Below, piece after piece: positions 56,086 to 64,000 of a stretch of 64,000 bases of DNA (the first letter of the stretch is position 1; each line of letters opens with the position of its first letter). The translations under genes and the position numbers were made by a program. This stretch comes from Caldilineaceae bacterium SB0661_bin_32 (GTDB lineage: Bacteria > Chloroflexota > Anaerolineae > Caldilineales > Caldilineaceae), in the NCBI GenBank assembly GCA_009841235.1, contig VXMH01000014.1, forward strand, positions 81,387 to 145,386, read 5' to 3'. The notes under the pieces were generated by a model. It did no database searches, was not told the origin of the DNA, and saw only the letters and a program-made list of their open reading frames with translations.

Positions 56086-57345
56086 ATGACAGGACCGAAA
56101 AACCAAGATTTGGAAACGATTGAAGTCCTCGAACAGGCCTTATACGAAGCATTACCCCATCTCAACGACCCCGTTTACCAGCCACCGGTGCTATTGTGGC
56201 AGGTGTTAGGGGTGCCACAGCAGCAGGGCGTCAAGGAGTTGCAGTCTGCGCTCATCAAAGCCATTGAGGCTTTGAAACCAGCCCCCGATGTTGCACCCTA
56301 TGCCCACAGTCAGCGAATATACGAACTCCTATATTTGCGCTATCGGCAAGGCCTGACGCAAGAAGAAACGAGTGATCGCATGAAACTGTCGATTCGCCAG
56401 ATTCGTCGCGAACAGAAGCGAGCCATCCATAATTTGGCGCAATGGCTGTGGGGCCAAAGGAGGACAGATACGCCAGCAGTCGCTGGCACACCATCAACAG
56501 ATGGCGGCAACATTGAAACCGACCCGTGGCGTTCTCAGGTGCAGCAAGAGTTAGCCATCTTGCAGCAGAACGTGCCGGAGACCAAGAGCGAGGTGGCCGC
56601 CGTCATCGCCAGGGTGGTGCAGGTCGGCCAGGTGCTAACGGCCAAACACAATATTCAATTAAAGGTTGACCCCATCCCAAAAAATCTGACCGCGGTGATT
56701 CAGCCTTCGGCGCTGCGGCAAATATTACTAACCGCCATCGAGAAGTTGGCGCAACTCATGGCGTCGGGCGAAATTGTCCTGCTGGCTGAAATGGCAGGGG
56801 ATGTCATCACCCTCACCGTGACAGGTGGCCCCATTGTCACCGATACGCTACCCGACAGCGCCCCGCTGCCCAGCAGCGACCTCATCCAAGAGCTTCTGGG
56901 CGATCAAGGTGATACGCTCAATATCCGGCGGGCCGCTGAAACCATTGTCTTTCGGTTCAGTCTGCCATCTGCCGGTGACCCCATTTCCGTACTTGTGGTG
57001 GATGATAACGCTGATCTGGTAACCTTCTTCCGGATCTCTGTCACCAATACCCCCTATCAGATCATCCATCTGGCCGATGGCGAACGCCTTTTTGAAACCA
57101 TTGCCGTCATAAAACCAAACCTAATCATCCTGGACGTGCTCCTGCCCGGAATGGATGGCTGGGAGCTGCTGGCCTATCTGCATGAGCATCCTGATACCCG
57201 GGCCATTCCCATCATTGTCTGCTCTGTCATCCGCCGGGAAGAGCTGGCTTTGGCGCTGGGCGCGTCGCTTTTTTTGCCAAAGCCGGTGCGGCGGCGGGAG
57301 TTTATCGAGGCGCTGGATGAAGCATATAGTCGGGTTGCGGGGTGA
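56086..57345 (+). CDS. HTH and C-terminal receiver-domain regulator
   Basis: A 419-residue regulator. About 60-130 hold a sigma-region-4-like helix-turn-helix (LLYLRYRQGLTQEETSDRMK, SIRQIRREQKRA). The middle (about 160-300) resembles a degraded histidine-kinase ATPase domain (IQPSALRQILLTAIEKLAQL, with no clear G-boxes). The C-terminal receiver has VLVVDDNADLVTFF, phosphoacceptor Asp in LIILDVLLPGMDGW and Lys in LPKPVRR. The order, receiver last, is unusual. It is convergent with a hybrid kinase, a likely partner. GTG at 56074 is an alternative start. Confidence 0.78.
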   Translation: MTGPKNQDLETIEVLEQALYEALPHLNDPVYQPPVLLWQVLGVPQQQGVKELQSALIKAIEALKPAPDVAPYAHSQRIYELLYLRYRQGLTQEETSDRMKLSIRQIRREQKRAIHNLAQWLWGQRRTDTPAVAGTPSTDGGNIETDPWRSQVQQELAILQQNVPETKSEVAAVIARVVQVGQVLTAKHNIQLKVDPIPKNLTAVIQPSALRQILLTAIEKLAQLMASGEIVLLAEMAGDVITLTVTGGPIVTDTLPDSAPLPSSDLIQELLGDQGDTLNIRRAAETIVFRFSLPSAGDPISVLVVDDNADLVTFFRISVTNTPYQIIHLADGERLFETIAVIKPNLIILDVLLPGMDGWELLAYLHEHPDTRAIPIIVCSVIRREELALALGASLFLPKPVRRREFIEALDEAYSRVAG

Positions 57346-57418
57346 GATGAAGTATTTATAAAGGCGTTGCTACATCAATCTTCATCACCATTACAAGAGA
57401 AGCTGAAGAAACACGGCC

Positions 57419-57590
57419 GTGAGTAGAATTCGATGTTATACGGATGAACATGTGTCAAAAGCCGCTATCCGGGGACTTCGTGAACGAGGGATAGACGTTC
57501 TCAGCGTACCTGAGGCAAATATGCTCGGGGCATCGGATGAGGAGCATTTAGCGTTCGCTTTGGCAGAGGGTAGAGTGATATTTACTCACT
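57419..57590 (+). pseudogene. DUF5615 PIN-like toxin fragment, truncated
   Basis: From GTG 57419 the frame encodes RIRCYTDEHVSKAAIRGLRE and SVPEANMLGASDEEHLAFAL, the N-terminal part of a DUF5615 PIN-like protein. After EGRVIFTHSS the frame runs into the reverse complement of the kinase 3' end, so the C-terminal half is missing. No antitoxin gene is visible. A tail of about 60 residues read through the kinase gene is likely meaningless. Confidence 0.72.
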
Positions 57591-59808
57591 CAAGTTCCCC
57601 ATCTGCCTTCATTAACAGCGCCGCAAGCCGGTGCGAACAGGGCAGCAGCTTGTTAATCGGTACCCCCGCTCCCATCGTTGCCAACAGTACGCTACTGCGT
57701 GTTGGCCAGGCCACAAGCTCTTCGCCGGAGATTGCGATCACCGGAATGTCACGAATCGCCGCGTCTTGATTCTTTTCCGCCAAAACCTGCCAACCGTGCA
57801 TATCGGGCAGAAGAATGTCCAGTAGGACCAAATCTGGAGCCTCACTGCCCCGGACCCGATGGTGTAGCTCGGCCAACGCTTCCGCCCCGCTGGCGGTGGG
57901 GGTAATCTCCAACGTAGGGTCAATGATAGAGAGCATCTGGGTATAGAGTTGGCGAATATCCGGATTGTCGTCCACCAGCAAAATGCGCTTCACCGGCTTG
58001 TCAAGCGTATTCAAAGCCTTGGCTAAATCCGGCTGTCTGATCGGCTTGATCAAATAGTCGACAGCCCCGGCCTCTAAGGCATAATTGATTTTCGGCGGAA
58101 AGGCACACCCAAGAATGGGCATATCAGGTATGGCTTGCCGGGCCTCTTCCATTAATAGGATCAAATGTTGGGGAGCGGCTGCATTGAGGATCAGCATATG
58201 GGTCGGATGGGTTTGCAACGCTTCGAGAGCGCCAGGTAGATCACGGCTCTCGGTAAACTGAATCTCATCGGTATGGCGGCTGAGCAGGGGGGCCAAATCG
58301 CCACTTTCATCACAAACCATTATCCGTTGTTTGCGCGGCATTTCGGGCAATTGAGGCCAGGTGGTGCGTTCATGCCAAACCCAGTCTTCGGCAAAGCCAG
58401 GGGCCGACGTGCCCCCGGCCGGCAGCGGCGGGGCGATGGGCAGGGTGAATGAGAAGGTACTGCCGAAGCCTAATTTACTTTCGGCCCATATCCGACCCTG
58501 ATGAAGTTCGATGAATTGTTGGCTGACGCTGAGGCCGAGTCCACTGCCGCCTTGAGCAGGTCGCGTTTGGTCCGCCTGCGCAAACGGTTCAAAGATTCTG
58601 TCCAGCTCTTGCGGGGTGATACCGGGACCCGTATCCGTTACGCTGATAAGAATGTCACTGCCCTGGCGCGTTGCCTTGACGATAATGCCGCCAGTCTCCG
58701 TATAGCGGGCCGCATTGCTCACCAGGTTGAGAACCACCTGGCGGATACGGGTTCTGTCGCAGTAAACTTGGGGGAAATCGTCATCAACGCTGACCTGCAA
58801 AGTGAGTGCTTTCCTTTCAATCAGCGGACGCACCACCATCACCACAGCATTTTTTATATCGTCAGCCAAATCGGCCCATTCCCGATGCAGGCTCAGCCGG
58901 CCTGCATCGGCCTGGCTGAGATCCAGGACATCGCTGATCATGCTGGCCAAATGATTGCTGTTGCGCTGTATGATCTCCAGAACTTGCATGAGCAAGGGTG
59001 GCAGCGATTTCCCATAGGCTTCAGGTACCTCCAGCATCGTGTCAATCAGACCCAGAATTATATTCAACGGCGTCCGAAATTCGTGGCTGATCCTGGCCAC
59101 AAAGGCGGCCTTGGCTTGATGAGCTTCCTCAGCAATCTGACGTAGGACGACCAACCGCTGATTGAGCAGTTCCTGGGTCTGGTAGGCCGATTTCAAATCC
59201 TCCTGCATTTGGGCCAACTGGACTTTTTGATCCCGCGTTTCGTCTAATCGCTGCTGCGCTCGGTGAAACTGATCGTATAACCATTGGCTGCGCCGAACCT
59301 GGGGGCCGATGATGGCCAACTGCAGGCCAAGTACCGTCCAGATCAGCCCGATTGTCAGAACAAGGGAGATGGGGTCTATCCCAATGGTTGGCCACAGGAA
59401 TAGCAGCCCTATAGTTTCCAGTAAAGCCGTGAGCAGCGCCGCAGTCCAGGTCATGAGCGCCAGCGCCAAAAGGGGCAACAAGATCATCAATAGGTAGAGG
59501 TCGGATATCCCAAATCGGATGAATGCCAGGTTGATGAGGATGCTCAGACCGATGAGGGTAAACCAGCGGCTGAGCCTGGTCCCACCCAACCGATCCAGCC
59601 ACCAGATAAGCATAGCCAGGCCAAAACATACCAAGGGTATTTGGGACAACCGTTGTACCGGCTCAACCAGCAGTTCACCCATGAACGTCACAGCTGACCC
59701 CACGCAGACCAGCACGGCAATAACCCAGGTGAGCGATAAGCGTAACTCCGGGTCGATCTCCAGGCCGGGTCTTGTGGCGAAGGTTGTTATTCCTTCTTTT
59801 GTCATCAT
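57586..59808 (-). CDS. Hybrid sensor histidine kinase with two receiver domains
   Basis: A 740-residue membrane kinase. The N-terminal 190 residues contain about six hydrophobic helices. A coiled coil follows, then HisKA with phospho-His in RISHEFRTPLNIILGL and the ATPase N-box LVSNAARYTE, DTGPGI and GGSGLGLSVS. Two C-terminal receivers follow: the first (RIMVCDESGDLAPLL, MLILNAAAPQHLIL) lacks the phosphoacceptor Asp; the second (ILLVDDNPDIRQLY, LVLLDILLPDMHGW) is complete. AGGAGAACAGGT precedes ATGATG at 59808. Its 3' end abuts the truncated PIN-like gene. Confidence 0.88.
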   Translation of the reverse strand: MMTKEGITTFATRPGLEIDPELRLSLTWVIAVLVCVGSAVTFMGELLVEPVQRLSQIPLVCFGLAMLIWWLDRLGGTRLSRWFTLIGLSILINLAFIRFGISDLYLLMILLPLLALALMTWTAALLTALLETIGLLFLWPTIGIDPISLVLTIGLIWTVLGLQLAIIGPQVRRSQWLYDQFHRAQQRLDETRDQKVQLAQMQEDLKSAYQTQELLNQRLVVLRQIAEEAHQAKAAFVARISHEFRTPLNIILGLIDTMLEVPEAYGKSLPPLLMQVLEIIQRNSNHLASMISDVLDLSQADAGRLSLHREWADLADDIKNAVVMVVRPLIERKALTLQVSVDDDFPQVYCDRTRIRQVVLNLVSNAARYTETGGIIVKATRQGSDILISVTDTGPGITPQELDRIFEPFAQADQTRPAQGGSGLGLSVSQQFIELHQGRIWAESKLGFGSTFSFTLPIAPPLPAGGTSAPGFAEDWVWHERTTWPQLPEMPRKQRIMVCDESGDLAPLLSRHTDEIQFTESRDLPGALEALQTHPTHMLILNAAAPQHLILLMEEARQAIPDMPILGCAFPPKINYALEAGAVDYLIKPIRQPDLAKALNTLDKPVKRILLVDDNPDIRQLYTQMLSIIDPTLEITPTASGAEALAELHHRVRGSEAPDLVLLDILLPDMHGWQVLAEKNQDAAIRDIPVIAISGEELVAWPTRSSVLLATMGAGVPINKLLPCSHRLAALLMKADGELE

Positions 59809-59849
59809 ACCTGTTCTCCTGCTGAAATGCTGGCTCAATTTACCCGGCT

Positions 59850-59855
59850 ATTATA
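59850..59855 (-). promoter_or_regulatory. -10 box of the kinase gene
   Basis: TATAAT on the minus strand lies 42 bases upstream of the kinase start. No -35 box is found at 17 bases; that position lies near the intron end. Confidence 0.4.
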
Positions 59856-59928
59856 CTATTGACCTGCCCCCGAGTTCGGTAGGCAAAGGGGCGAGTTATC
59901 TTTCGACACTTTTCCCCTAAGCCCCCGG

Positions 59929-60066
59929 TCAAACCGGACGTGATAGTTTCCCATCATCCGGCTTTCTCAGATCAGCTACGCTGAGTAATTTGTTCTTTTC
60001 ACTCAGGACATTGAGTACAGTTTCAGTTGGTCGCATCACGCGCCCCCTCATCGTACTCGCAGTCAT
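59929..60066 (-). pseudogene. Remnant of group II intron-encoded protein
   Basis: A 45-codon frame starts MTASTMRGRVMRPTETVLNV and continues through LSEKNKLLSVADLRKP before running directly into domain V. The ETVLNVL stretch recalls the N-terminus of intron reverse transcriptases, whose full length is over 400 residues. The catalytic YADD domain is absent. Internal deletion is the simplest explanation. Confidence 0.5.
59931..59964 (-). ncRNA. Group II intron domain V
   Basis: The 34-base minus-strand hairpin starts AAGCCGGATGATGG, has a GAAA tetraloop and ends CTATCACGTCCGGTTT. The catalytic AGC triad and the two-base bulge position (ACGT) match the domain V consensus. Confidence 0.85.
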
Positions 60067-60712
60067 AGCTTCACCTGTCTCCCTTCACCCTGTAAGTGGC
60101 TTTCCCACTCTCCCTGGTCGGTCGTTACTCCGACGAGTACTATGGAGACTCCGTACCCGTATGGTTCGCACCACTTAGGGCATCCCGTGTTCCGGTTCAC
60201 AATCTCCGTAATAGCGACCCTTAGACTCCCTTTGGCGCATCCTTTCCCTGCTTCGTTAGCAGATTCTCCCCATTGGCAGGTTCCCACGGACGTAGTGTAT
60301 CTCCGTGAGTGTGGTGGGCGTCCGAACAAACATCATTCGGATTTCTATGGGGTTCGGGTGTCAGTCACTTTTCCCTTGGATGTGGTTTGCTCCAGATGGA
60401 CGCTAGGGTTCCTTTCATAGTCATAGGTCGCAGGTCTTGCCGGTCCAGTATTCTCGTGACTGCCCTACTCTCCGGCTTTACTGTCATGCTATTGTCCCCT
60501 TACTCTTTCGAGAACTTCCCCTGTCGCCAGGGTCAGGGTAAGACAGTTGACCTTTAGGATATCCTGCTCCTAAGCCTGGTATCCAGGCTGGAAATTGTGC
60601 CGTGACACGGCGCACTGTTTGTACCACCCGTTATGTTAGTCTGACAAGCACGGGGACAGGGTCAGCAGGCAAGAGGGCCTCAGGGGCCGGCGGCCGGTAG
60701 CATCGCGCATTC

Positions 60713-61852
60713 TTACCGCGCAATCGCCGGAAAGTCTCCCGGCTCCACCAGCAAACGTAACTCGCCGGTCTCCACCTCGATCAGCCAAAGCGACGGCACC
60801 ACTTCCGGCCCGCGCAGCGGAAACCTTCGCGTGATCAGATAACGTCCATCCGGACTCCACACCGGCGGTCCGTGGTCATAGGCCGGATCTGCCGTCAGTG
60901 GGGTTGCCTCGGTGCCGTCCGCGCGCATCCGCCAGATCTGGCTGCCCCGCGTCGCCCCCGGCCCTTCCAACTCCTTGCGCCGAAACGCGATCCAGGCGCC
61001 GTCGGCCGACGGAACGGCCGAACTGTCGTGGACCAGGGCCGCACCGGCGCTTCCCACCTCACTCAACTCGACCTGCTCGCCGCTTTCCACGTTGATCGCA
61101 ATCAGGTGAGTCATCCACTCATTGCCGCTCTGTCTGAAATCGGTCGTGTACAACCTCGCCTGGGCGCTGTCCCAACTGCAAGTCTCACCCGTAGCGGTTG
61201 GATAGAAAGCGCTCTGCCCTTTCTCTCCCGCCGGTCCTCCCGACAGGTTGATAACGGCCAGCTGCTGCTCCTCCGGCGACACGAAACATAGCCACACGCC
61301 ATCGACGGACCAGCGCGCATCAAGCCCAAGGCGCTGGCTGTCGCTGAAGATCGGCGCTGTCTCTCCTGATGCTACTTCCACGATCCAGATCCGCGGCGGG
61401 CTGAGCACACCGGACGCGAACGCGTTGACCGAACGACGCGTGTAGGCCAGGAACTGGCCGTCGGCCGACCAGCTCGGCCCGCTGCATGACGCGTTCTCAC
61501 AGGCCAGCAGCGGCCTGTCCTGGCCGCTGGCCAGGTCGAGCAGCCGCAGATCGCTGAATCCCAACTCGCCCAGAGCACCGTACGCGATCATCCTGCCGTC
61601 GGGCGACGGCGCGAAGTCCCATACACTGACTTCAGTCGGGGTCAGGGGGCGGGGCGAGAGGTCGGCGCCAAGCTCATCTTCCTCGAACGGCAGCGCGTGC
61701 AGCTGCGCGCGTCCCACCTCATCGACCGTCTTGTAAAGCAGGTAGGAAACGCCGTCGTCCCCCGCAACCCGGCGGCTTTGCCCCCAGAGGCCCAGGAGCA
61801 ACAGCGTGCACAGGCTGAGGATCGACAATACGGTCAGATCAAAACGGCTCAT
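60713..61852 (-). CDS. TolB-like beta-propeller protein
   Basis: A 379-residue protein with an N-terminal hydrophobic helix (LTVLSILSLCTLLLLGLWG), probably a signal anchor. WD40/TolB-type blades follow, with repeated signatures such as FAPSPDGRMIAYGALGE, PSWSADGQFLAYTRRS, ARWSVDGVWLCFVSPE and PVWSPDGRYLITRRFP. No enzymatic motif is visible; the propeller may bind a partner outside the membrane. It is downstream of the permease pair on the same strand. Confidence 0.82.
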   Translation of the reverse strand: MSRFDLTVLSILSLCTLLLLGLWGQSRRVAGDDGVSYLLYKTVDEVGRAQLHALPFEEDELGADLSPRPLTPTEVSVWDFAPSPDGRMIAYGALGELGFSDLRLLDLASGQDRPLLACENASCSGPSWSADGQFLAYTRRSVNAFASGVLSPPRIWIVEVASGETAPIFSDSQRLGLDARWSVDGVWLCFVSPEEQQLAVINLSGGPAGEKGQSAFYPTATGETCSWDSAQARLYTTDFRQSGNEWMTHLIAINVESGEQVELSEVGSAGAALVHDSSAVPSADGAWIAFRRKELEGPGATRGSQIWRMRADGTEATPLTADPAYDHGPPVWSPDGRYLITRRFPLRGPEVVPSLWLIEVETGELRLLVEPGDFPAIAR

Positions 61853-61926
61853 GGAGTCGAGGGCTGGGGGCCAGTAGGGGCAGCAGGTAAGCCTGGCCGC
61901 TGAGCACTGGCATCATGTCAAAGGTG

Positions 61927-62814
61927 TCAGGGATAGAGATAGGGCTGGTTGGGTTCCGGCACGGCCTCCAGCTTCTCTGCCACGAGCACCGGAATACTGC
62001 TGCCTGTGGAAGCGGCGAACTGTCCAACCACCCGCACCCACTGGCCTTCCTCCAACTCCCCTTCAGAAGGCAGGCCGGCTGCCAGGCTGACCGGCAGGCC
62101 GACCGCCATGGCATCCGCCGCGCAGCAGCCGACAACAAAGCGTGTGAGGGTAAACTCTGCCTCGTCCGCAGCGTCATCGAGATAGACGAAGCCAACTACA
62201 TCCGCAGTGTCGGTCTCGGCCGGCCGTTCGCCTTGGTGAAAGGCGAGTACCCAATCCAGAATCGTGCGCTCGCTGCTCTCCCGCACCAGCGATGAGCCCA
62301 CCGCAGCCGGCAATACCGAATCCAACCCCCCGGCGCTGATCTCACGATTCTGCAGCGCGGCCACGCCCAAAGGACGCGGAGGCACGAGCAGTCCGAGGAT
62401 GATCGGAAGCGAAATAAGTAGAAACCCCGACCAACCCAAAGTGTGGCTGTGATTGTGGCCGTGTTGGTGACTGTCTCCCGCAACCGTGGAGCCGGCCTCG
62501 CCCGATCGTTCGGAAGCAAGACCACCCGGCGCCGCAGGCGTATCGTCGGCCTCTTGAAGTAGGTGGCGGTAGCTTAACCCCACCACGAAGAGACCGAGCA
62601 CCGCCGCTATCGTCAGCCAGTCAAACCTTTGGCTGATGTAGTAGTTGAGCGTGCCTGACGTGATGCGCGTGAACAGAAAAATGCCCAGCCCCAGCAAGAG
62701 CAGCCCTTTGAGAGCGGCCTGCACTCTGGGTAGACGCAACAATCTGCCCGTCATCGTACCCGAATTCTGTGACACTTTTCCGCCTATCCCATCTTCCGCC
62801 AAGCCATCTTTCAA
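61927..62814 (-). CDS. TIGR03943/DUF1980 putative permease subunit
   Basis: A 295-residue protein with helices near 32-50 and 65-82, a His-rich loop ([18 protein letters not shown]), another helix, and a soluble C-terminal domain with [16 protein letters not shown] and WVRVVGQF, as in the YcgQ/TIGR03943 family. TTG at 62814 overlaps the permease stop by four bases; ATG at 62754 is an alternative start. It is always or nearly always paired with a DUF318 permease, as here. Metal transport is suggested by the His loop but not proven. Confidence 0.85.
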   Translation of the reverse strand: MKDGLAEDGIGGKVSQNSGTMTGRLLRLPRVQAALKGLLLLGLGIFLFTRITSGTLNYYISQRFDWLTIAAVLGLFVVGLSYRHLLQEADDTPAAPGGLASERSGEAGSTVAGDSHQHGHNHSHTLGWSGFLLISLPIILGLLVPPRPLGVAALQNREISAGGLDSVLPAAVGSSLVRESSERTILDWVLAFHQGERPAETDTADVVGFVYLDDAADEAEFTLTRFVVGCCAADAMAVGLPVSLAAGLPSEGELEEGQWVRVVGQFAASTGSSIPVLVAEKLEAVPEPNQPYLYP

Positions 62815-63899
62815 ACACCCACCTGCACGTTCCAGAAGACACCTATGACTGCCACCAGCGCCAGCGGCAGCAGGATAAGATAGAGGACCGTCCGCCGCCG
62901 GAAGACCCCCATAAACAGGAGCGAACTCTTGATATCCACCATCGGCCCGAACACGAGAAAGCCAAACAGCGAGCCGGTCGTGAACGCGTTGCTGAAAGCC
63001 AAGGCGATAAAGGCGTCCACCGTCGAGCAGACCGACAAAATGTAGGCCAGTGCCATCATCACAAAGACGGAGAAGATAGGCCCCTGGCCGATAGTGAGCA
63101 ATGTCGACTGGGGAACAATCGTCTGCATCGCCGCCGCCAGCATGGCCCCGGCAATCAGATAGCGGCCCATGTCCAGAAAATCATCGCCCGCCATGATAAG
63201 CGCCTGCCAGACGCCCGGGCGGGAGCCACCGTGGTGGTGACTGTGGTCGTGACTGTGGTCGTGAACACCGGAGTCGTCGCGGCCGCTGGAGACGGCCAGC
63301 GTCTCGGGCAGCAGGATCTCGCGTGGGCGCGCCAAATGAAAGATCAGCCCAACCGAAAAAGCCACCAGCATGCTGAACACAACCCGCCCCCACAGCACCG
63401 GGCCCCAACCGAACGCCGCATACGTGCTGAAGATCACGACCGGATTGATCACCGGCGCCGCCAGCAAAAAGGCGATCCCCACCGGCAGCGGCAACCCCTT
63501 GCCGTACAGCCGCCGCGTGACCGGCACTACACCGCACTCACACACAGGGAAAATAAACCCCAACCCCGAGCCCGCCAGCGCCGCCAGCAGCGGGTGATTG
63601 GGTATGTAGCGCTCCACCATCCCCTCGTTCACATAGACGGCGATGAAGCCCGATACAATCGAACCGGCAATCAGGAAGGGTGCGGCTTCGATGAACAGAC
63701 TGAGGAAAATCGTAACGAACGTCTGGAAGCGCTCCGCCGCGAAAAAACGAGCCTGGGGCGTGTTGATGCTGCTCGCCAGGACCACGAGCAACGCAAAAAC
63801 CAGGAACGCCGCGATCCCCCAGCGCGGGCGTCCAAACCAGCGGTTCTCCGCTCTCTCAGTGGCGGCCTGCGGCAACGGTGACGTCTGGTCCATCTGCAA
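62811..63899 (-). CDS. DUF318/SO_0444-like permease (YcgR/ArsP-related)
   Basis: A 362-residue membrane protein with about eight helices. The family motif [19 protein letters not shown] contains the CEC cysteine pair, and a His-rich loop ([17 protein letters not shown]) may bind metal. [20 protein letters not shown] is the second conserved repeat. The family exports or imports metal(loid) compounds (ArsP exports organoarsenicals). The start at 63899 is the first ATG; the second is at 63893. It is translationally coupled to the TIGR03943 gene. Confidence 0.87.
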   Translation of the reverse strand: MQMDQTSPLPQAATERAENRWFGRPRWGIAAFLVFALLVVLASSINTPQARFFAAERFQTFVTIFLSLFIEAAPFLIAGSIVSGFIAVYVNEGMVERYIPNHPLLAALAGSGLGFIFPVCECGVVPVTRRLYGKGLPLPVGIAFLLAAPVINPVVIFSTYAAFGWGPVLWGRVVFSMLVAFSVGLIFHLARPREILLPETLAVSSGRDDSGVHDHSHDHSHHHGGSRPGVWQALIMAGDDFLDMGRYLIAGAMLAAAMQTIVPQSTLLTIGQGPIFSVFVMMALAYILSVCSTVDAFIALAFSNAFTTGSLFGFLVFGPMVDIKSSLLFMGVFRRRTVLYLILLPLALVAVIGVFWNVQVGV

Positions 63900-63939
63900 G
63901 TTGGTAGGTGGCGGGGGGAGACGTGAGATGAAACACCCG

Positions 63940-64000
63940 CGGTATCAAACAAAAAAATTAAAAAATAAAACAAAAAAATAAAAGAATGGGATGATAAAAA
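63940..64000. repeat. A-rich low-complexity tract at window end
   Basis: The final 60 bases are dominated by A runs on the plus strand, upstream of the divergent permease gene. It may be a promoter-upstream A/T tract or a contig-end artefact. Confidence 0.5.

Larger units (their letters stand above)
59874..60615 (-). mobile_element. Group II intron, ORF-deleted
   Basis: On the minus strand a GTGCGCC 5' end (60615) matches the group II GUGYGMC consensus. About 550 bases of structured, non-coding sequence follow, then a short start of an intron-encoded protein (59929-60066), then a textbook domain V at 59931-59964 and a domain VI-like hairpin. The 3' end at CCTACCGAAC (about 59874) is approximate. 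The reverse transcriptase and maturase are deleted, so it cannot move by itself. It lies between the kinase gene and the TolB-like gene. Confidence 0.75.

Noticed and set aside
55938..56123. 61-codon ORF upstream of the regulator
   Set aside because: Overlaps the regulator start in another frame; no ribosome site.
60063..60329. Small minus-strand ORF in the intron
   Set aside because: It lies in structured intron RNA and resembles no protein.

Overview
The window looks like a chromosome segment from an uncultured Chloroflexota (Anaerolineae/Caldilineales-like) heterotroph. This is inferred from gene content, not from a marker gene. The content is GC-rich genes, several carbohydrate ABC operons with Tat-lipoprotein binding proteins, many Gfo/Idh/MocA oxidoreductases and PhyH dioxygenases, and a zinc-ribbon/TM/LysM protein. 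No rRNA or ribosomal gene is present to settle taxonomy.

Layout. (1) 1-7252: sugar-type ABC operon (binding-protein 3' end, two permeases), then a D-2-hydroxyacid dehydrogenase, a dimethylglycine/sarcosine dehydrogenase-like flavoprotein and a DmdA/GcvT-like THF enzyme; this suggests uptake of a methylated compound and transfer of its methyl group to folate. (2) 7472-18548: a small coiled-coil gene, a Gfo/Idh/MocA gene, a GH78 rhamnosidase, then a second ABC operon followed by three Gfo/Idh/MocA genes, two of them tandem duplicates. (3) 18543-22233: lower-GC insert with a DprA-like gene and a RecQ-like helicase fused to a ComF-type phosphoribosyltransferase, next to a tRNA D-arm-like fragment. 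(4) 22234-30371: PhyH, aldo/keto reductase, GT4, two small membrane proteins, and a BMP-type ABC ATPase with two BMP lipoproteins but no permeases. (5) 30727-44241: homocysteine methyltransferase fused to a 'virulence factor' domain, a disrupted AlbA/Schlafen gene, DUF1638, phosphomutase-like, PHP and PfkB genes, PhyH, a tRNA-Sec gene, a LysM protein, a frameshifted MFS transporter and a 929-residue altronate-dehydratase-like protein. (6) 44242-60712: a lower-GC, decaying accessory region with broken Gfo and MDR genes, an alcohol dehydrogenase, Rieske and amidohydrolase genes with segmental duplications around an FG-GAP lipoprotein, a third ABC operon, a two-component pair, a truncated PIN-like gene and an ORF-deleted group II intron. 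(7) 60713-63899: TolB-like propeller protein and a TIGR03943/DUF318 permease pair.

The most notable items are the RecQ-PRTase/DprA pair (the same three activities as ComFA/ComFC/DprA, and resembling the ShosTA defence pair), the unannotated group II intron and tRNA-Sec, hairpins between binding-protein and permease genes in all three ABC operons, and a family of short CACTGG/CCGGT-rich intergenic repeats placed just upstream of start codons.
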